This document shows, piece by piece, positions 1 through 11,639 of a stretch of DNA of 64,000 bases; positions within the stretch are counted from its first letter, which is position 1; each line of letters begins with the position of its first letter. The stretch is from positions 151,365,123 through 151,429,122 of the forward strand of contig CM023451.1 of assembly GCA_013339765.2 (NCBI GenBank), given 5' to 3'. The notes beneath the pieces were generated by a model. It saw only the letters and a program-made list of their open reading frames with translations. It was not told the DNA's origin and did no database searches. The DNA is from Haemaphysalis longicornis (Eukaryota; Arthropoda; Arachnida; Ixodida; Ixodidae). Position numbers and translations under genes: made by a program.

Positions 1-960
1 AAGGGAAGGGAGAGTTTGTACAATGGGAAACTTGGTTGGTGGGCAGCAAAAGAATGAGAGAAGTGGAAGAGGGGGGGAAATAATAGAAAGGATAACAAGA
101 GCCCATAGTCACGCGGTACAAATATGAGAAAAAAAGCCAAACAAAAAAAGAAACCACAAGAAAAGAAAAAAATAATCATAACAAGGTAATTCCCCCTTTT
201 CCCCGTGGCAACAGGGGCGAAAGAGGGGTCAAAACAAGATATGCCCAAGCACGTGTTTGACATCGGAAAAAAAATCAGTCACGCGGAACGAAGAAGGTCT
301 AAAGAAGATATGCCCATGCTCGCAAAAGGCGAACATCTGCCCATACACACCCGTTATAAGAATCAGGGTCAGGTGATCGAAACATGAGAGTACTATACTT
401 GGCTTCTGTTGGTGGGAGGCAAGGGTCACGCCCAAAAGCAGTAAGACAGGCAGTTTCGGCCGGAAATGAGTCGTACATTCGTATACAAAGAGCAGAAAAA
501 AGCAGGAAAAAGAAAGAAAAGGAGAAAAAAAAAAAGACAGTGTCAAACAAGTCATAACAGAAGGCAGATGCACGCGTATGACGCGGGACCGGGCGGTACA
601 CATCTGGTCGGCACCTGGTACCAGTTCAGGGAGCGCCGAAGCGGTCAGAAACGAATATTAGAAAACACTAATACCAAAAGAAAGGGGAGAGGAAAGCAAC
701 CACACACGCTCGCGTGCACAAACTGATTACAAGGTGAGAGTTTTAAAGCTACCGCAGCATTCTACTCAGAACATAATGTCCAGACTTGCTGATAGAATTT
801 GGTTTAGTGAAGCCATTGTGCTAAAAAACGCGGTGCTAGCACGAAACTATAACCATCTACGGGGGTCGCCAACTGATGGGAGAATATTATCGAGGGAAAG
901 AAATGAACAGGCATAACACTAGCCTGAGAAATGCAGCCGAAATTTTAATCGGAGGAAAGA
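1..960. other. Unassigned purine-rich stretch
   Basis: The first few hundred bases are rich in A and G on the plus strand. The short open frames are lysine- and arginine-rich as expected from that composition, and none matches a family I recognise. I see no terminal repeats or coding gene here. Confidence 0.5.
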
Positions 961-961
961 C

Positions 962-1925
962 ACGTCAATCGTGATGCGTTTTAAAACTAGATTCAAGAAT
1001 TGTGGCCTTCAGTTGTTCAAAAGAATGACCGGGAGTGCTAACATGCTTTGATAGAGGCAAAGAAGGGCAGGTTTTTGCATGAGAGCGGTGATTGTTAAAC
1101 CTCAAACGAAGGGGTGTTTCAGTCTGGCCGATGTATTGCTTGCCGCAGAGGGTGCATTCCAGCAGGTATACGACGTTAGCTGAATCCCAGTTAAAGTTCC
1201 CGTTTACATTAACATAATAGTTTGAAGCTGTGCTGGCGGCGCGCTGTGTGGTGGTCATTTGTGGGCATACTTTACACCGTGGTTTGTTACAGGGCATGCA
1301 ACCAGTCGTCTGTGGTCGGCTGATGCTGGATTTGGTGAGAACGTCGCCCAAATTTTTGCTGCGTCTATAAACAACGCGTGGTGGCTTGGTAAATATTCTT
1401 TTTAGGCGTTCACTTTGAGCAAGGATATTGTGATGTTTCCTTAGAACGGATGCAACTTTCGGAGAAGAGGCCGAATGGGTCAAAACGAGGTTTGTTTGTG
1501 GATTGGGCTTTGGAGCTTTTTTACGGAGAATTTCGGTGCTGTTCAACTGGTTAGCTTGTGTAATCGCGTCATCGATCACCTGCTCTGGGTATTTTTTATT
1601 CAAGAGCGCAGTTTTAGGTTCTCTGCAGTTAGAATCGAAATCCGCTTGGCTTGTGCAGATTCACCTAAAACGGTGAGATTGGCTATAAGGTATTGCAGTC
1701 TTGCAGTGCCTGACATGGCTGCTTTGGAAGTGCAAATACTGGCGCGTGTCCGTAGGTTTCCTATAGAGATTAGTCTGAAGCCTGCCCTGAGAAACTGTGA
1801 CTGTAACATCCAGATCCAGGAAATTTATGCTGTGCGTAGAGTAGGAATGAGCGAGGGAGATAGTAGGATGCGCAAGGCCTTGCGCATCCTCGTAACCGGT
1901 TACAAGGTTAAATCCTCAATAAACG
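962..1925 (-). pseudogene. Penelope-like retroelement remnant: RT thumb and GIY-YIG endonuclease
   Basis: This is the C-terminal half of a Penelope-like element (PLE), whose protein joins a reverse transcriptase to a GIY-YIG nuclease used for insertion. The nuclease part is clean: a Cys-rich GCMPCNKPRCKVC segment, then VVYLLECTLCGKQYIGQT (the GIY-YIG core, with VVY in place of GIY) and the downstream LRLRFNNHR arginine region. Reading upstream in the same frame gives the RT end: SINFLDLDVTV, then QGRLQTNLYRKPTDTRQYLH. The frame is continuous apart from one TGA at 1661-1663, where the family normally has an arginine, so CGA to TGA is the simplest explanation. The catalytic RT core is missing; the remnant is 5'-truncated next to a TA microsatellite. 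The protein ends with a TGA just beyond ...KTHHD near 965. The family assignment is firm, and activity is very unlikely. Confidence 0.85.
1865..1890. repeat. 26-bp perfect palindrome
   Basis: The half-site AGGATGCGCAAGG is followed directly by its exact reverse complement, with no spacer. It lies inside the upstream edge of the Penelope-like remnant, and the RT reading frame passes through it. Confidence 0.9.
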
Positions 1926-1932
1926 CAAGAAG

Positions 1933-1933
<1 letters not shown>

Positions 1934-2020
<87 letters not shown>

Positions 2021-2034
2021 TATATATTATATAT
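1934..2034. repeat. TA dinucleotide microsatellite
   Basis: About 100 bp of nearly pure TA with a few interruptions, abutting the truncated 5' side of the Penelope-like remnant. Confidence 0.95.
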
Positions 2035-2039
2035 TGTTT

Positions 2040-4730
2040 CTTCCATACTTTAAGCCACCTTAAGCATACCCAGTACCGTGTCTGGCTAAGGTCACCTCAA
2101 ACATCCTGGCTTTCCTAACGCTGAATTTGCAATTGGCACGCTGAGCTTCGGAATGCGGAGACAGGAAAGCATCTGTTATCTCTTTCCCACTACTGAGCTA
2201 CATCTAGAAAGCAGTCACGCTCGCGGTTAAATATAGCCCCTGCTCTACGTGTTCCTCCTCCTCCCTATTTTCTTTTCGCAGCTTATGCCGGTATGCGACT
2301 CCTGGCGCATCATAATGACACTTTTGAAATGAAATTCCCAGAAAGAATATAATATACGAGCCGTTTTAAAGTTCCTGAGGTCATGTGTAAGTTCCGGCAA
2401 TAAGCACCGCATGGCAAATGTAATTAGCCGACAAACGGCGACCCGACGTATGCCTGTTGCGCAGCTCTTTAGCGATAAGGCGACCGACCGGACGGAGCCG
2501 TTGTTGCTTGTATGCACCGCCTTGAAGGGTGTATTTTCCGCTCGTCCTCCTCCCCTAATCCTCCGTCTTGTTCTTCTCGCTAAACACGTCTTTTCTAGAA
2601 GCTTCGCCGTCGCTGTCTCCGCGAAGAGCACCTCTTCGAGGAGATTGATAAAAGGTGGACAGAGTTTAAAATCCGGACACGCTTGCGACATCGTGTACTT
2701 TCCAGACGGAACAAAGAGGCCGCCCCGCCAGCTACATGTATAGTACCGCAAGGTCGGCTGCAACTCGTGCGAGACTCCGGAGAAGCCGCCGCAACATGTT
2801 TCTTTATTTTGCTTCACTGGCTTGCTCTCGCAATCCAACTCCTCGCATCCTCCGCTCGGGGCCCTTCCCTGCGGTGGTTCCCTCCTAGTTCACAATGGCA
2901 GCAGGATCTGAAAGACGCACGCATCCGTCGCTCAGGGGCCCGAAACGGGACTAGAGTGCGCGCCTTCCCACTCCTATCTCTTCCTCTTCTCCCGCCCTTT
3001 TATTCCCTGAGCCCCATTCCCCCTTTGCCGGGTAGCAAACCGGGCTCTACACCTGGTTAACCTCCCGGCCTTTCCTTTCTTTCTATCTTCTTTGTGGTCT
3101 CTTAGCTAATTTAAGGGGAAAGTCTTAAGTACCACATCCTGCCAATAACTGCCGTCGTTGTTGTAGTAGTTGTTGTCTGGACAAGAAAATGGCCGGCGCT
3201 CTATATACCAAACAAAAACACATGTGGCTGCTGATGGATCTGGCTTTAGACTAGCAAATCCATGGTCTAACCCCGCGCTATTCCTAGCCCACCTAGCCCA
3301 GCTGAATTGTTTACACTTAGGTGTAATTAGCTTAGCAAAATTCATTTAACTTACTTCGGCTTAATTTGCTTTCTATTTTAGCTTAGGATTTATTAGTTCT
3401 GCTAAAATGATCTGCGTCCTGTAACTTGGCTCAGTATAGTTCCTCCGTTTAGGCCTTGCTTACAAAGGCTATTAGCATCAACTTAGTTTAGCAATTATTA
3501 GTAGTTGTCCTGTTTACTTACGTAAATCTTGTTTAGCTCACCTTAGGTCTACATTACCAAACGACTTTTAACGATGTTATGCTTTCAAAATAAAATTAAA
3601 CTCGATCGGTTTAGCATTCCGGATCAGACCTACCCATAACGGGTCCCAATACTAGACAGTTTAAACCAGCTTTGAGTGTGAAACCTCGCACATAAAAACG
3701 TCCAAGGAACCAAAATGTGCCGGTGGGACCAGAACCTGCGACCTTCGGGAAATCGTGGGCTCGGATCCCACCATAGAAGCATGTTCTCCTCCATTTTCTT
3801 ACTTTCAAACATTCTAATAAATGTATGTCCATACAAAGCAATGATGAACCGTTTCCCTTACGCCTTCCTTGGAGTTCTTGAATCAAAACTCTATTACGTG
3901 TTTGTTTCTAGTGTAACCACTATGTGGGCCTTGCTGAATACCAGCATCTGTGGACAAGTATTCCCCCGGAGAATCAAATAATTTTCCAGGTGCAAACAGG
4001 ACCCCTCTCCGCTGACCCAACTGTCACTTTCAAGGCCGGAGGCTGAATACTGGTCGTCTCCTAATTCGCTGGAAACGAATAAGCCGCTGACTGTACAGGC
4101 GCAAGCATCGAGTGGCTTCGTCGAAAAAGGAAAGTGTCGAGAAGGTGTTATCTGTAGACCTTCTGTGAGCAAATCCCTTCAGTTCGCACAAGTGCGAACG
4201 GCGAGGGAGCGCTACGATCTTTTCCGGTCACGCACTGGCAGCGGTGCAAGCTTGAAGTACGGTGTGATTGGCAGCTTAAACAGCGGTCTTCGCGGCATAG
4301 CAGGATTCGATTGCAAGCTGCGATGCAGCCTCGCAGAAAGAACGGGACTTTTTTTATAGAGGTTCCCGCTAAGCGTTGCACACTCTTGCACAGCGCCGAC
4401 GTGATCTGACGTTCGGGAGCCAGCTGTGTGGGAGGCCTGGAAGGAGCCGGCGTGGTAAGAAATACGCCTCTGTGGGTGGGAGTACTGTCTACACGACGAA
4501 AAAAAAAGATGAAACAGTCGAGCCCGCTATGCGTGCATGTGCGTGTGAGTGCACGCAGGCGAACGGGCCGCTCTTACTTCACCGGTATCTCCTGTAATAT
4601 TTGCGAGTCCATGTAAGAGGATTCTCAGGATCCAAAACTCAAAAGTTACCCCGGAAAGTACAAAAGGGTTCCGACCTTGCTTGGTCCTGCGCAGAGTTGA
4701 CCGGATCTGGGTGGTTTAAACCACCCGAAC
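2040..4730. other. Unassigned region, no supported gene
   Basis: Open frames of up to 197 codons exist (minus strand 2245-2838) but show no domain or motif I know. The part from 3100 to 3600 is rich in TTAGCTTAG-like words. A perfect 18-bp palindrome (half-site GGGTGGTTT) lies at 4709-4726. A possible tRNA-derived repeat near 3700 is listed separately. Confidence 0.4.
3695..3775 (-). repeat. Possible tRNA-derived SINE fragment
   Basis: On the minus strand the segment reads GGTGGGATCCGAGCCCACG, then GGTCGCAGGTTCTGGTCCCA, which resembles a pol III B box and T-arm. The opposite strand also carries a B-box-like GGCTCGGATCCC, so the piece is nearly palindromic. No full cloverleaf is visible, and it could be chance or another repeat. 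Confidence 0.3.
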
Positions 4731-4734
4731 ACAT

Positions 4735-4860
4735 TAGATAAGATAAGGTAAGATAAGATAAGATAAAACTTTATTTCCGACAAGCGGGGGGCTCGGAAAA
4801 AAGTGAAATTAATTCACTTGACAAAGTCCGAGCCTCGGTTACAGACAGCAATGGGCATCA
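4735..4860 (-). mobile_element. Putative 3' tail of a 5'-truncated non-LTR element
   Basis: On the minus strand GGCTCGGACTTTG... leads to GTCGGAAATAAAGTTTTATC and then a run of TTATC pentamers. This layout (AATAAA signal, then a short-motif tail) is typical of LINE 3' ends. The coding part upstream cannot be identified, so the class is unknown. Confidence 0.4.
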
Positions 4861-5341
4861 CAAAAGTACATCTTTCCAGAGAAAATCTTTTTTTTTGGCA
4901 TCATTATACATAGTTTTCCAGAAATGATTCTGTTGTAACGAAATTTTATTTTTAATACAACGCTGTTTGCCTGCTCAGTGGTAACCTCAGTGGCGACCAG
5001 GTGGTTTAACAAGGAAGGCAAAGTGTGTCGAATCATTTGGTTTCCAAAGGTAGAACGCGAAAAGGGTAAAATCCATATCTCTTGTGAACGCGTTGGACAT
5101 TTGTATGCTTTTGCTGTTAGGTTCGCAATTGATGTTTGAACGTCGCTCGAACCAACAGAGCATACCCAGTCTTTTTCGTTGTTGCGGTTGTCCTTCTATT
5201 TTGTGCTGTTTTGTAGCGTGGGCTACACTGGCCGAGGTTGAGCAGTTTCGCGTGGCTCCTGGAGAGCTGTGCTGCGCATGCGCGAGGAGCAGTGACGCCT
5301 CACGGCGCACAGCTGGCACGCCGGAGCCATTGCCGCAGCCT

Positions 5342-5443
5342 CGATTCGATTCGATTCAATTCATTGGATTGGATTGGATTGGATTGAATTGGATTGGATT
5401 GCATTGGATTGGATTGGATTGGATTGGATTGGATTGGATTGGA
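5342..5443. repeat. GGATT pentanucleotide array
   Basis: About 100 bp of GGATT units with a few variant units (GAATT, GCATT). The same pentamer on the opposite strand forms the core of the two dispersed repeats at 20729-21128 and 34086-34558. The flanks here do not obviously match those repeats. Confidence 0.9.
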
Positions 5444-5449
5444 AATCGT

Positions 5450-6250
5450 TTTAGCAGCAGTAAGCATGATAATCAGCTAATCCTAGACAACCATGGAACT
5501 CAAGAACAACCAGCTGAACCTTACCACACGCTACGTATATCCTGGCATAGGCGAGCTAAGCCACTGCTATTTTTTTCAAGTGAATTTGATTTGTTTTCGT
5601 AAAAAACAACTGAACATGTATTTATAGTTACAATCACACTGGAATTCTCGGTTTGGGGCTAATGTTTTGAACTGTATATTCCTAATGTTTTCTTTGCGCT
5701 AAACGGTGTTGGCATGTACGTCCGTGTCACGAGTGCTAGTAGTTTGTAAAGGTCTTGCTATATATACTTCCAGTTCATGCTCTGTTTTACAGAAATTATT
5801 TTCCAACAGTACATGGTCCCCCCCGAGCGGAAAACGGCTCTGAAAATTTTTGGACGATGTGTTACATATTCGATTTGGTGCGTAGGCAAGCCTCATTTTG
5901 CACATTCGCGTCCCTAAGCGAGCCCAGATAGATCTTTATGGTTCTCTTTAACGTGTGTGCAGCGGATTCAGTATACATGTCTGCTTTTAAAGCATTGTCC
6001 AATACACCTAAGCGGCTATTTACTACTCCGTGAGTATGTATATAACTGTGTTATGTTCCAGAGTACTGGCATAGACATCAGAATGCACGCACATTATTAT
6101 TGTGATCGGCACTCATGGTGCTTTCGCATTAAAAGCGACAGCCACAAAAAAACAACTGCAGAACTTCAGATAATTGTCTACTAATGTGTAGCATTCCTAT
6201 GCCGCTTTTCTAGATTGAGTTCTTTACAGCCAAGTATGGCTATGAGTAAC
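5450..6250. other. AT-rich unassigned stretch
   Basis: No long open frame, known motif or terminal repeat is visible here. Confidence 0.4.
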
Positions 6251-6254
6251 GAAA

Positions 6255-7015
6255 TAAGTTGTATTATTTATTTATTTTAGTTTTCTCTTTGTTTCTTTTC
6301 GCCAATGATGTAACTTCATACCATTACAGCGATGAAGTATCTTTAATTCGTAATAAGGTTTTTGCCGAAGATGCAAGGCGTTTATGCTATATTTTATTCG
6401 TATTTCGAATGTTCTTCTGCCGACTTTTTTTCGTTTATTCTTTGGTTTTGGGGTGTAGATGTATACGATGAATATTTTTGGATTTTGTGACATCATTTTG
6501 TCCAATTTTTTTTCTGTTTTTCCTATTTCTTGGGCCTTCAAAATTATGCCCGACCAATTATCTTCATTTACGCCATCATGATGCTCAAAGTTAGAACTTC
6601 CGCCAAATCTGCATTTTTGTGGAAATTCAGGGCGTTACAGGGTTTTTCGCCGTTTCTCGCTATTTTTATTTCGTATTTTGAACATTCTTCTGCAGTTTTT
6701 TTCTTGTTTATTCTTCGGTTTTGGGGGAGATGTTTAAGATGCATATTTTTTATTTTGTCAGATCATTTTTGTTGAAAAAAAATTCTATTTTTATCATTTC
6801 TCAGTTTTTGAAGCTCTGTCCAACCAATTACCTTCATTTACGCTATAATACCGACCAAAGGTGGAGACTTCCGCCGAATGTGCATCTTTGTGGAAATGAA
6901 GGGCGTTACACGGTACCGGTTGCGGGGGACGCACCCGGCAAAGAATGCTACACATTATTCGGAGACTCACCTGTTAACATTCCTATGCGACTACAACTTC
7001 ATGCCCCGGGGGGTT
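6255..7015 (-). repeat. AT-rich satellite-like repeat, copy S1, about 271-bp period
   Basis: Two successive units can be aligned: ACTTCCGCCAAATCTGCAT at 6596 and ACTTCCGCCGAATGTGCAT at 6867, an offset of 271 bp. Each unit carries the run TTCTGCAGTTTTTTTC, a TTCGGTTTTGGGGGAGATG segment, TTTTGTCAGATCATTTTTG and CAATTATCTTCATTTACGC. The reverse complement recurs at 35185-35283, 36930-37420, 49700-49880, 50745-51300 and 53066-53230. I see no coding content; the family could be a satellite or an unclassified non-autonomous element. Confidence 0.75.
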
Positions 7016-7019
7016 AAAA

Positions 7020-9060
7020 ACCATCGGGCACCAAATACTAAAAGTTTTACAAATACATATCAGTGTCCACAACGGCCTAGTTTTCGTATTTTAAAAATGT
7101 ATCACTTCTGTACTGAAATAAAAAATAAATCTCTCAGCATGCTAGACCGCTAGCGCCATCTAATGAAAACCGGATAAACTAAAATGCATTTACTCTTTAT
7201 TTTTTATTTCAGTAAACATGTGCTGTATTTCTAATAGAAGCAAGCTTGGCCGTTAGGAACATCTCTATGAATTTGTAAAACTTTGGTATCGGTACACGAT
7301 GCTTTTTAAGTCCATGAGTCATAATTAGTAAGTCCCATAGGAACGTGAACAGGTGAGTCTCCCTTTAAAACGGTTAAGGTTCACCAAGATTTACGTTGAG
7401 TATAAAACGGTAACGATGGCTTGAGTACCAGGTTACCGATACCGATCCTACAACGGACAGGAACTAAATCGTTGGGGCTAGCTTAGTTAACGCTGTCCCA
7501 TCTGAAACATTCTGCAAATACCCATAGGGATACGTGTAGTTTCATTTCTTCAGGAAAGGAAATTCAGGATTCGAACAACGGTGCAGTAGTAGTGTTCAGA
7601 ATTCCAGCTTCACCTCTGGTCTTTACTGACTAAATTATTATTTGACTGAAACCAACCAACCGACAAAGTGGCAGTTTTAGCCAATCTTAGACAATTCCCC
7701 GAACTAAGTAGGTTATTGCTGCGAATACCAACATGCGTGACAGATAAACTTTCCTGCAAGACCAAACTGCGCCATAGATTACGACTGCAGTAACGTCGGC
7801 ACTCACAGACTGGCGTTGTGAGAAAATAAACTAGCCGACATACTGATGGTGACAATAACTTTCGTGGGGTTATATTAGACAGACCAGGTATGTTATCCAT
7901 ATCAAGACGACCCACAATGCTTTGGTGCTATTCTCAAACTAGAATCCAACACCAAGCAATAACTGATTGATTAAAGGGCCAGGGGAGGCAAAACAGTGAT
8001 CGGGTAGTGTTCTGAATTTACACGAGCAAACTAGCCTCGAAAATTACGTGGCAAGCCAGAACAGTGCCTAGAAATTCCAGATGACCCAATTAGTGGGTTT
8101 TGTACGAGTCTGTTCTCACCAGAATTTTGTTTGGTTCTTTATCCAGTGGTGTATATACAAGATATCACGCCTGCCGTTGATGCCATTTCAAACACAGACG
8201 TTGTGAAATCCCACGTAGGACATGAGCTTCGATTCTCGCGATTTTAGGCAGGAAAAACGGCTAATAAAAAGAATAAATAAAAGGGCAAGATGGTCCAAAC
8301 GGTAGCGCGGGGTCGGGTCCTCTAGCGTTAATAGGCGTCTCTTTCTGGCCAGCCGAGGGCACAGATGCATAACACAGATTCACTATTAAGATGAAATGGC
8401 GGGTATTTCAAACAGAAGTCGGTGCAAAGTTTCGCAAAGGTGGAATGCTTTTCATGTCTTCATCTTTTTGCGACGCTATCACCGCACGGTATCACTAAAA
8501 TTTAAGCTGTTAGCGAAAACGCCGACAGCTCATAGTTTGGCCTTTGTTGTTTGAACTGTTTTCAGATTGCCTTCAAAAAATTTCCTCGCGTGCGTGATTC
8601 TTACGCATTTCTGCTGTTGTGAAACAAGTAAAACAATTACAATGCACCTGAGGGTACAGTCATTTTGTTCCTTAGATTCTCTCGCACCCATATTAAGCCA
8701 CTCTCCTAATTTGCTTGTTGTCGTTTATTTTTACAGCAGAGTGACTCGTTTTATTCGAGCATGGCCACACAAAAGCTTAAAGGGCAAAACAGGCTGGGGT
8801 GAATACAGTAAGTGTAACCATCGTGAGTCGCACCTCTTTACTTCCCTCTAGCTTGCTTCACTAACCGAGTGATGAACCCGCAAGTTGAACGCACTTAGTG
8901 ACCTGGGACTTACGTTTTCAGTGTAACACGCGAAATGATGACATACTCCCAGTCGCGCAGGGCAGGAATATGTTCTTTTTCTCGTGTAAGTTTATTTCTC
9001 TCTTTGTCTTATTACGCTCTTAGAGCGCACGTGGGTCATGCAAATGAATGCCTGTGATAT
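7020..9060. other. Unassigned intergenic sequence
   Basis: AT-rich sequence with short open frames only. The longest (minus strand 7610-7915, 101 codons) has no recognisable motif. No terminal repeats are seen. A short TG repeat follows at about 9107-9135. Confidence 0.4.
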
Positions 9061-9503
9061 TTTTTTTCATGCATGCCCAGCGTCTGACCTTTGCCGTTTT
9101 TTTTTGTGTGTGTGTGTGTGTGCGTGTGTGTGTTGAAGACCCCCAGTTGTCTCGAATTTTTTCGCTGTTTTCCACTGAAGCGTACCATAGCACAGGTGCA
9201 ACTTTAGTGAGTAAAATCTAAATTTTAAGTTTTTTTTGCTTAAGTTCTTACAAGAAAACACCAGATCTGGGCCTGGTGTCGCGTAAGAGGGTCGTGAGCA
9301 TTTTGGCACGGGTTTCCTCCGCGAGTCGGTCGGGGTTTAGAGACCTTCTGGTCACTGAGTTCTTCTTTTTTGGGCAACAAATATTTTTTTTAATTATCGC
9401 AAAAGAACAAGCCGTTAACAAGCCGTGACGGGGCGAGAGCTCATCAAGCTGTCCACAGCAGCTTTTTCTCTCACCCGTGCCTTGTAAAGAACATGAAATA
9501 GAC

Positions 9504-9583
9504 TTATATTATATTATATTATATTATATTATATTATATTATATTATATTATATTATATTATATTATATTATATTATATTATA
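9504..9583. repeat. ATATT pentanucleotide microsatellite
   Basis: About 16 nearly perfect ATATT units. Confidence 0.95.
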
Positions 9584-10219
9584 ACTTCGATAAAGTTGGC
9601 TTTCAGAAAAAAAGAAAGTGGCCGGAGAAGATAATCTGCATGCAAAATGTGAGCCGTAACGATCGAGCAGCTTGTCCTGAAAAGTTTCGACCGGCGCAGC
9701 CCTCTGTACGCATATCAGACCCAAAGCACGTCCAACGCTAAACTGCATTTGCTCCGCGCAGTTTACCGCCAGAAAGCTGAGCGGAAAAAACGCGGAATAG
9801 AATCTGCCCCTTCTGCTGGCGTTTCGCGAGCCCGGAAAGAACATTAAATAACATGACGCTCCGAGGTCAACGGGGAAGCCTCGATGCTCTGCGCCCACGA
9901 ATGGTCACAGGAGCTCGGAACCGTGTATTCGAGAGCCACCAAAGATAGCATCGTGACCACCATTTATCGGGCCCTGTGAAGCGTGCAGCAAGCAACATAA
10001 TGACTGAGTGCAACACTGGGGCTGTCCCAGGCCGTCCATCATACCTGGGATACCGCATGCCGAAAGCAACACGCCTTGTGATGTAAACAGGCTGTTCGAG
10101 ACGCCCTGGGAAGGGTGCGCGTATGGACGCGGAAAGCCGTTTGATGCGCGCAATTTGGCGGATAACGTGCAGGCTTTCCCGTGTTTGTGAATGGCGCAAC
10201 ACCCCTCAATTGCATACAC
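9569..10219 (-). pseudogene. Possible decayed PIF/Harbinger-like transposase remnant
   Basis: One minus-strand frame stays open for about 215 codons with a single TGA near 9917. Parts of it resemble, at low similarity, the layout of Harbinger nucleases (DDE_Tnp_4): a GGHDAIFGGSRIHGSELL segment where the family has an HD-x-I-F/W motif, and later NCAEQMQFSVGRALGL where the family has the VERAFG helix. The expected DG and GDxGY catalytic neighbourhoods are not clearly preserved. An open frame of this length in an otherwise stop-rich region is the main support, so chance remains possible. Confidence 0.3.
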
Positions 10220-10418
10220 TAGAGGGCGCGCATAAAAGTATAAACATTCATACAGAACGGCCTTCTCGGAAAAGTGCCATTCTCATTTATTAAAAAAATT
10301 AGGAATTACCAGGAAAAAAAAAACAAGGACGAGAAAGATTCCTATAATCTTAGGGGGATCCCGTCAATATGCACAGCATTGAAAAGAACAATATTTGGGG
10401 GGGGGGGGGGGACTGAGT

Positions 10419-10524
10419 CATGTTTCCTAGAGCAAACAAAGAGACGCGACACCAGAGAACAATGCCAACGGACCAGGTGTCCCGTTCACTGGTGTCCCCG
10501 TCTTTCTTTGCTCTAGGAAATATG
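10419..10524. repeat. Imperfect 106-bp inverted repeat (hairpin)
   Basis: The arms TTTCCTAGAGCAAACAAAGA and TCTTTCTTTGCTCTAGGAAA pair with one bulge, and the pairing continues inward through GACACCAG and CTGGTGTC to GAAC and GTTC. The loop is about 20 nt. A run of about 14 G lies just upstream. It is most likely a foldback or MITE-like repeat. Confidence 0.8.
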
Positions 10525-10529
10525 CCCCA

Positions 10530-11620
10530 ATTAACCCGGTACCAACTTGCCCAACTTTCCGAACTAATTAGGCTGAAGGCACGATGGCTGAACGTATAGT
10601 ATCATGTTAAAATGGCAACGACGCAAAATCATTCGCTTTCCTTCCCTTTATTCAGTCCATCTTAAAAATACTAAGCAAGGATCAAAAGTCTGCCGCTATG
10701 TTGAAACGTCAAGCTTTCTTTTAAATTAGCATCGGTGCTTTACGTGGCTTAGCTACATTGACCGCGAGGCACCGCAAGGAGCGTTCAGCCTCGAGGAAGC
10801 AGCTTCAAATTTGTAGCAACAACCGCACGTGGTTTGGACAACACGCATAGGAACAAACGCTACTTTCAATAGCTTAGTTCAGATGTTATTATTCACAAAC
10901 AAAACACAAAAGTGCATGAAAGGAAGGGGGGGGGGTGAGGGGTGAGGAAAGAACGAGAGCAACGTCTCACTATTTTAGGGAGAATAAACTCCGAGGAAGC
11001 CTAAGCACTTCTCACGAATTGTGAATGTGGAAACATTAATGTCCGGTTGAGTACAGCTGAGGGCCCACTCGGACGTGCCGGTGTGCTCTGCGCCTGGCAA
11101 AGCTCTCTGGCTCACTGGTAACTGCTGTGCCTCCGGGCGAGGGAAGCAAAAGCGACCGGAGAGTGCGACGCTCGCCGGCGTGTGCTGAAGTCAAGCCGGT
11201 CTAACAATATGTGCTATCGAGAAGAGCGGCGGCCAAAAAACGGCCGCTGCAGCCGCTGCTCTCCCAGCTTTCCCACGTGGTTCCCTGCATGCCCAGGCGT
11301 TGCCTCAGCGGCGATACGCGCTTTTTTTCTTTGTGTTTTATTCGGCCACATGACGCGTCTCAGTCAATGGGAACCTAGGTGCCGCTTCGCTGCCGCAGAC
11401 GCTGACGCCTGCTTTTTTTTTATGCTTTCACATTATTACGCGATTATCAGACCCCAAGTAAGACTGCTTTGTAGCTCCTTGAGCTACAGCCACCCATTTT
11501 GTGGTGCCACCATGACACTACGTATCGCACCAGCGTTGACGCAGTCACCATAGCGGTCAACCCGCAAGTTTAAACAGCAAGGCGTAAACACGTCAGCACT
11601 GTTGGCGCTGTTATGGGGGG
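10530..11620. other. Unassigned stretch with G-run and poly-T tracts
   Basis: There is a GGGGGGGGG run near 10927. The plus-strand frame 11182-11553 (123 codons) matches no motif I know. No gene call is supported. Confidence 0.4.
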
Positions 11621-11639
11621 AAATTCTGGCTGTTCGTCA

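Noticed and set aside
1475..2053. 192-codon plus-strand frame
   Set aside because: It is antisense to the Penelope-like coding sequence and then runs into TA repeats.
2245..2838. 197-codon minus-strand frame
   Set aside because: No motif, GC-driven composition, and an equally open frame on the other strand; not supported as a gene.
4839..5319. Minus-strand frames as coding end of the LINE tail at 4.7 kb
   Set aside because: The peptide does not match any conserved LINE C-terminal block; only the 3' tail is supportable.
11182..11553. 123-codon plus-strand frame
   Set aside because: No recognisable domain; likely chance in GC-rich sequence.
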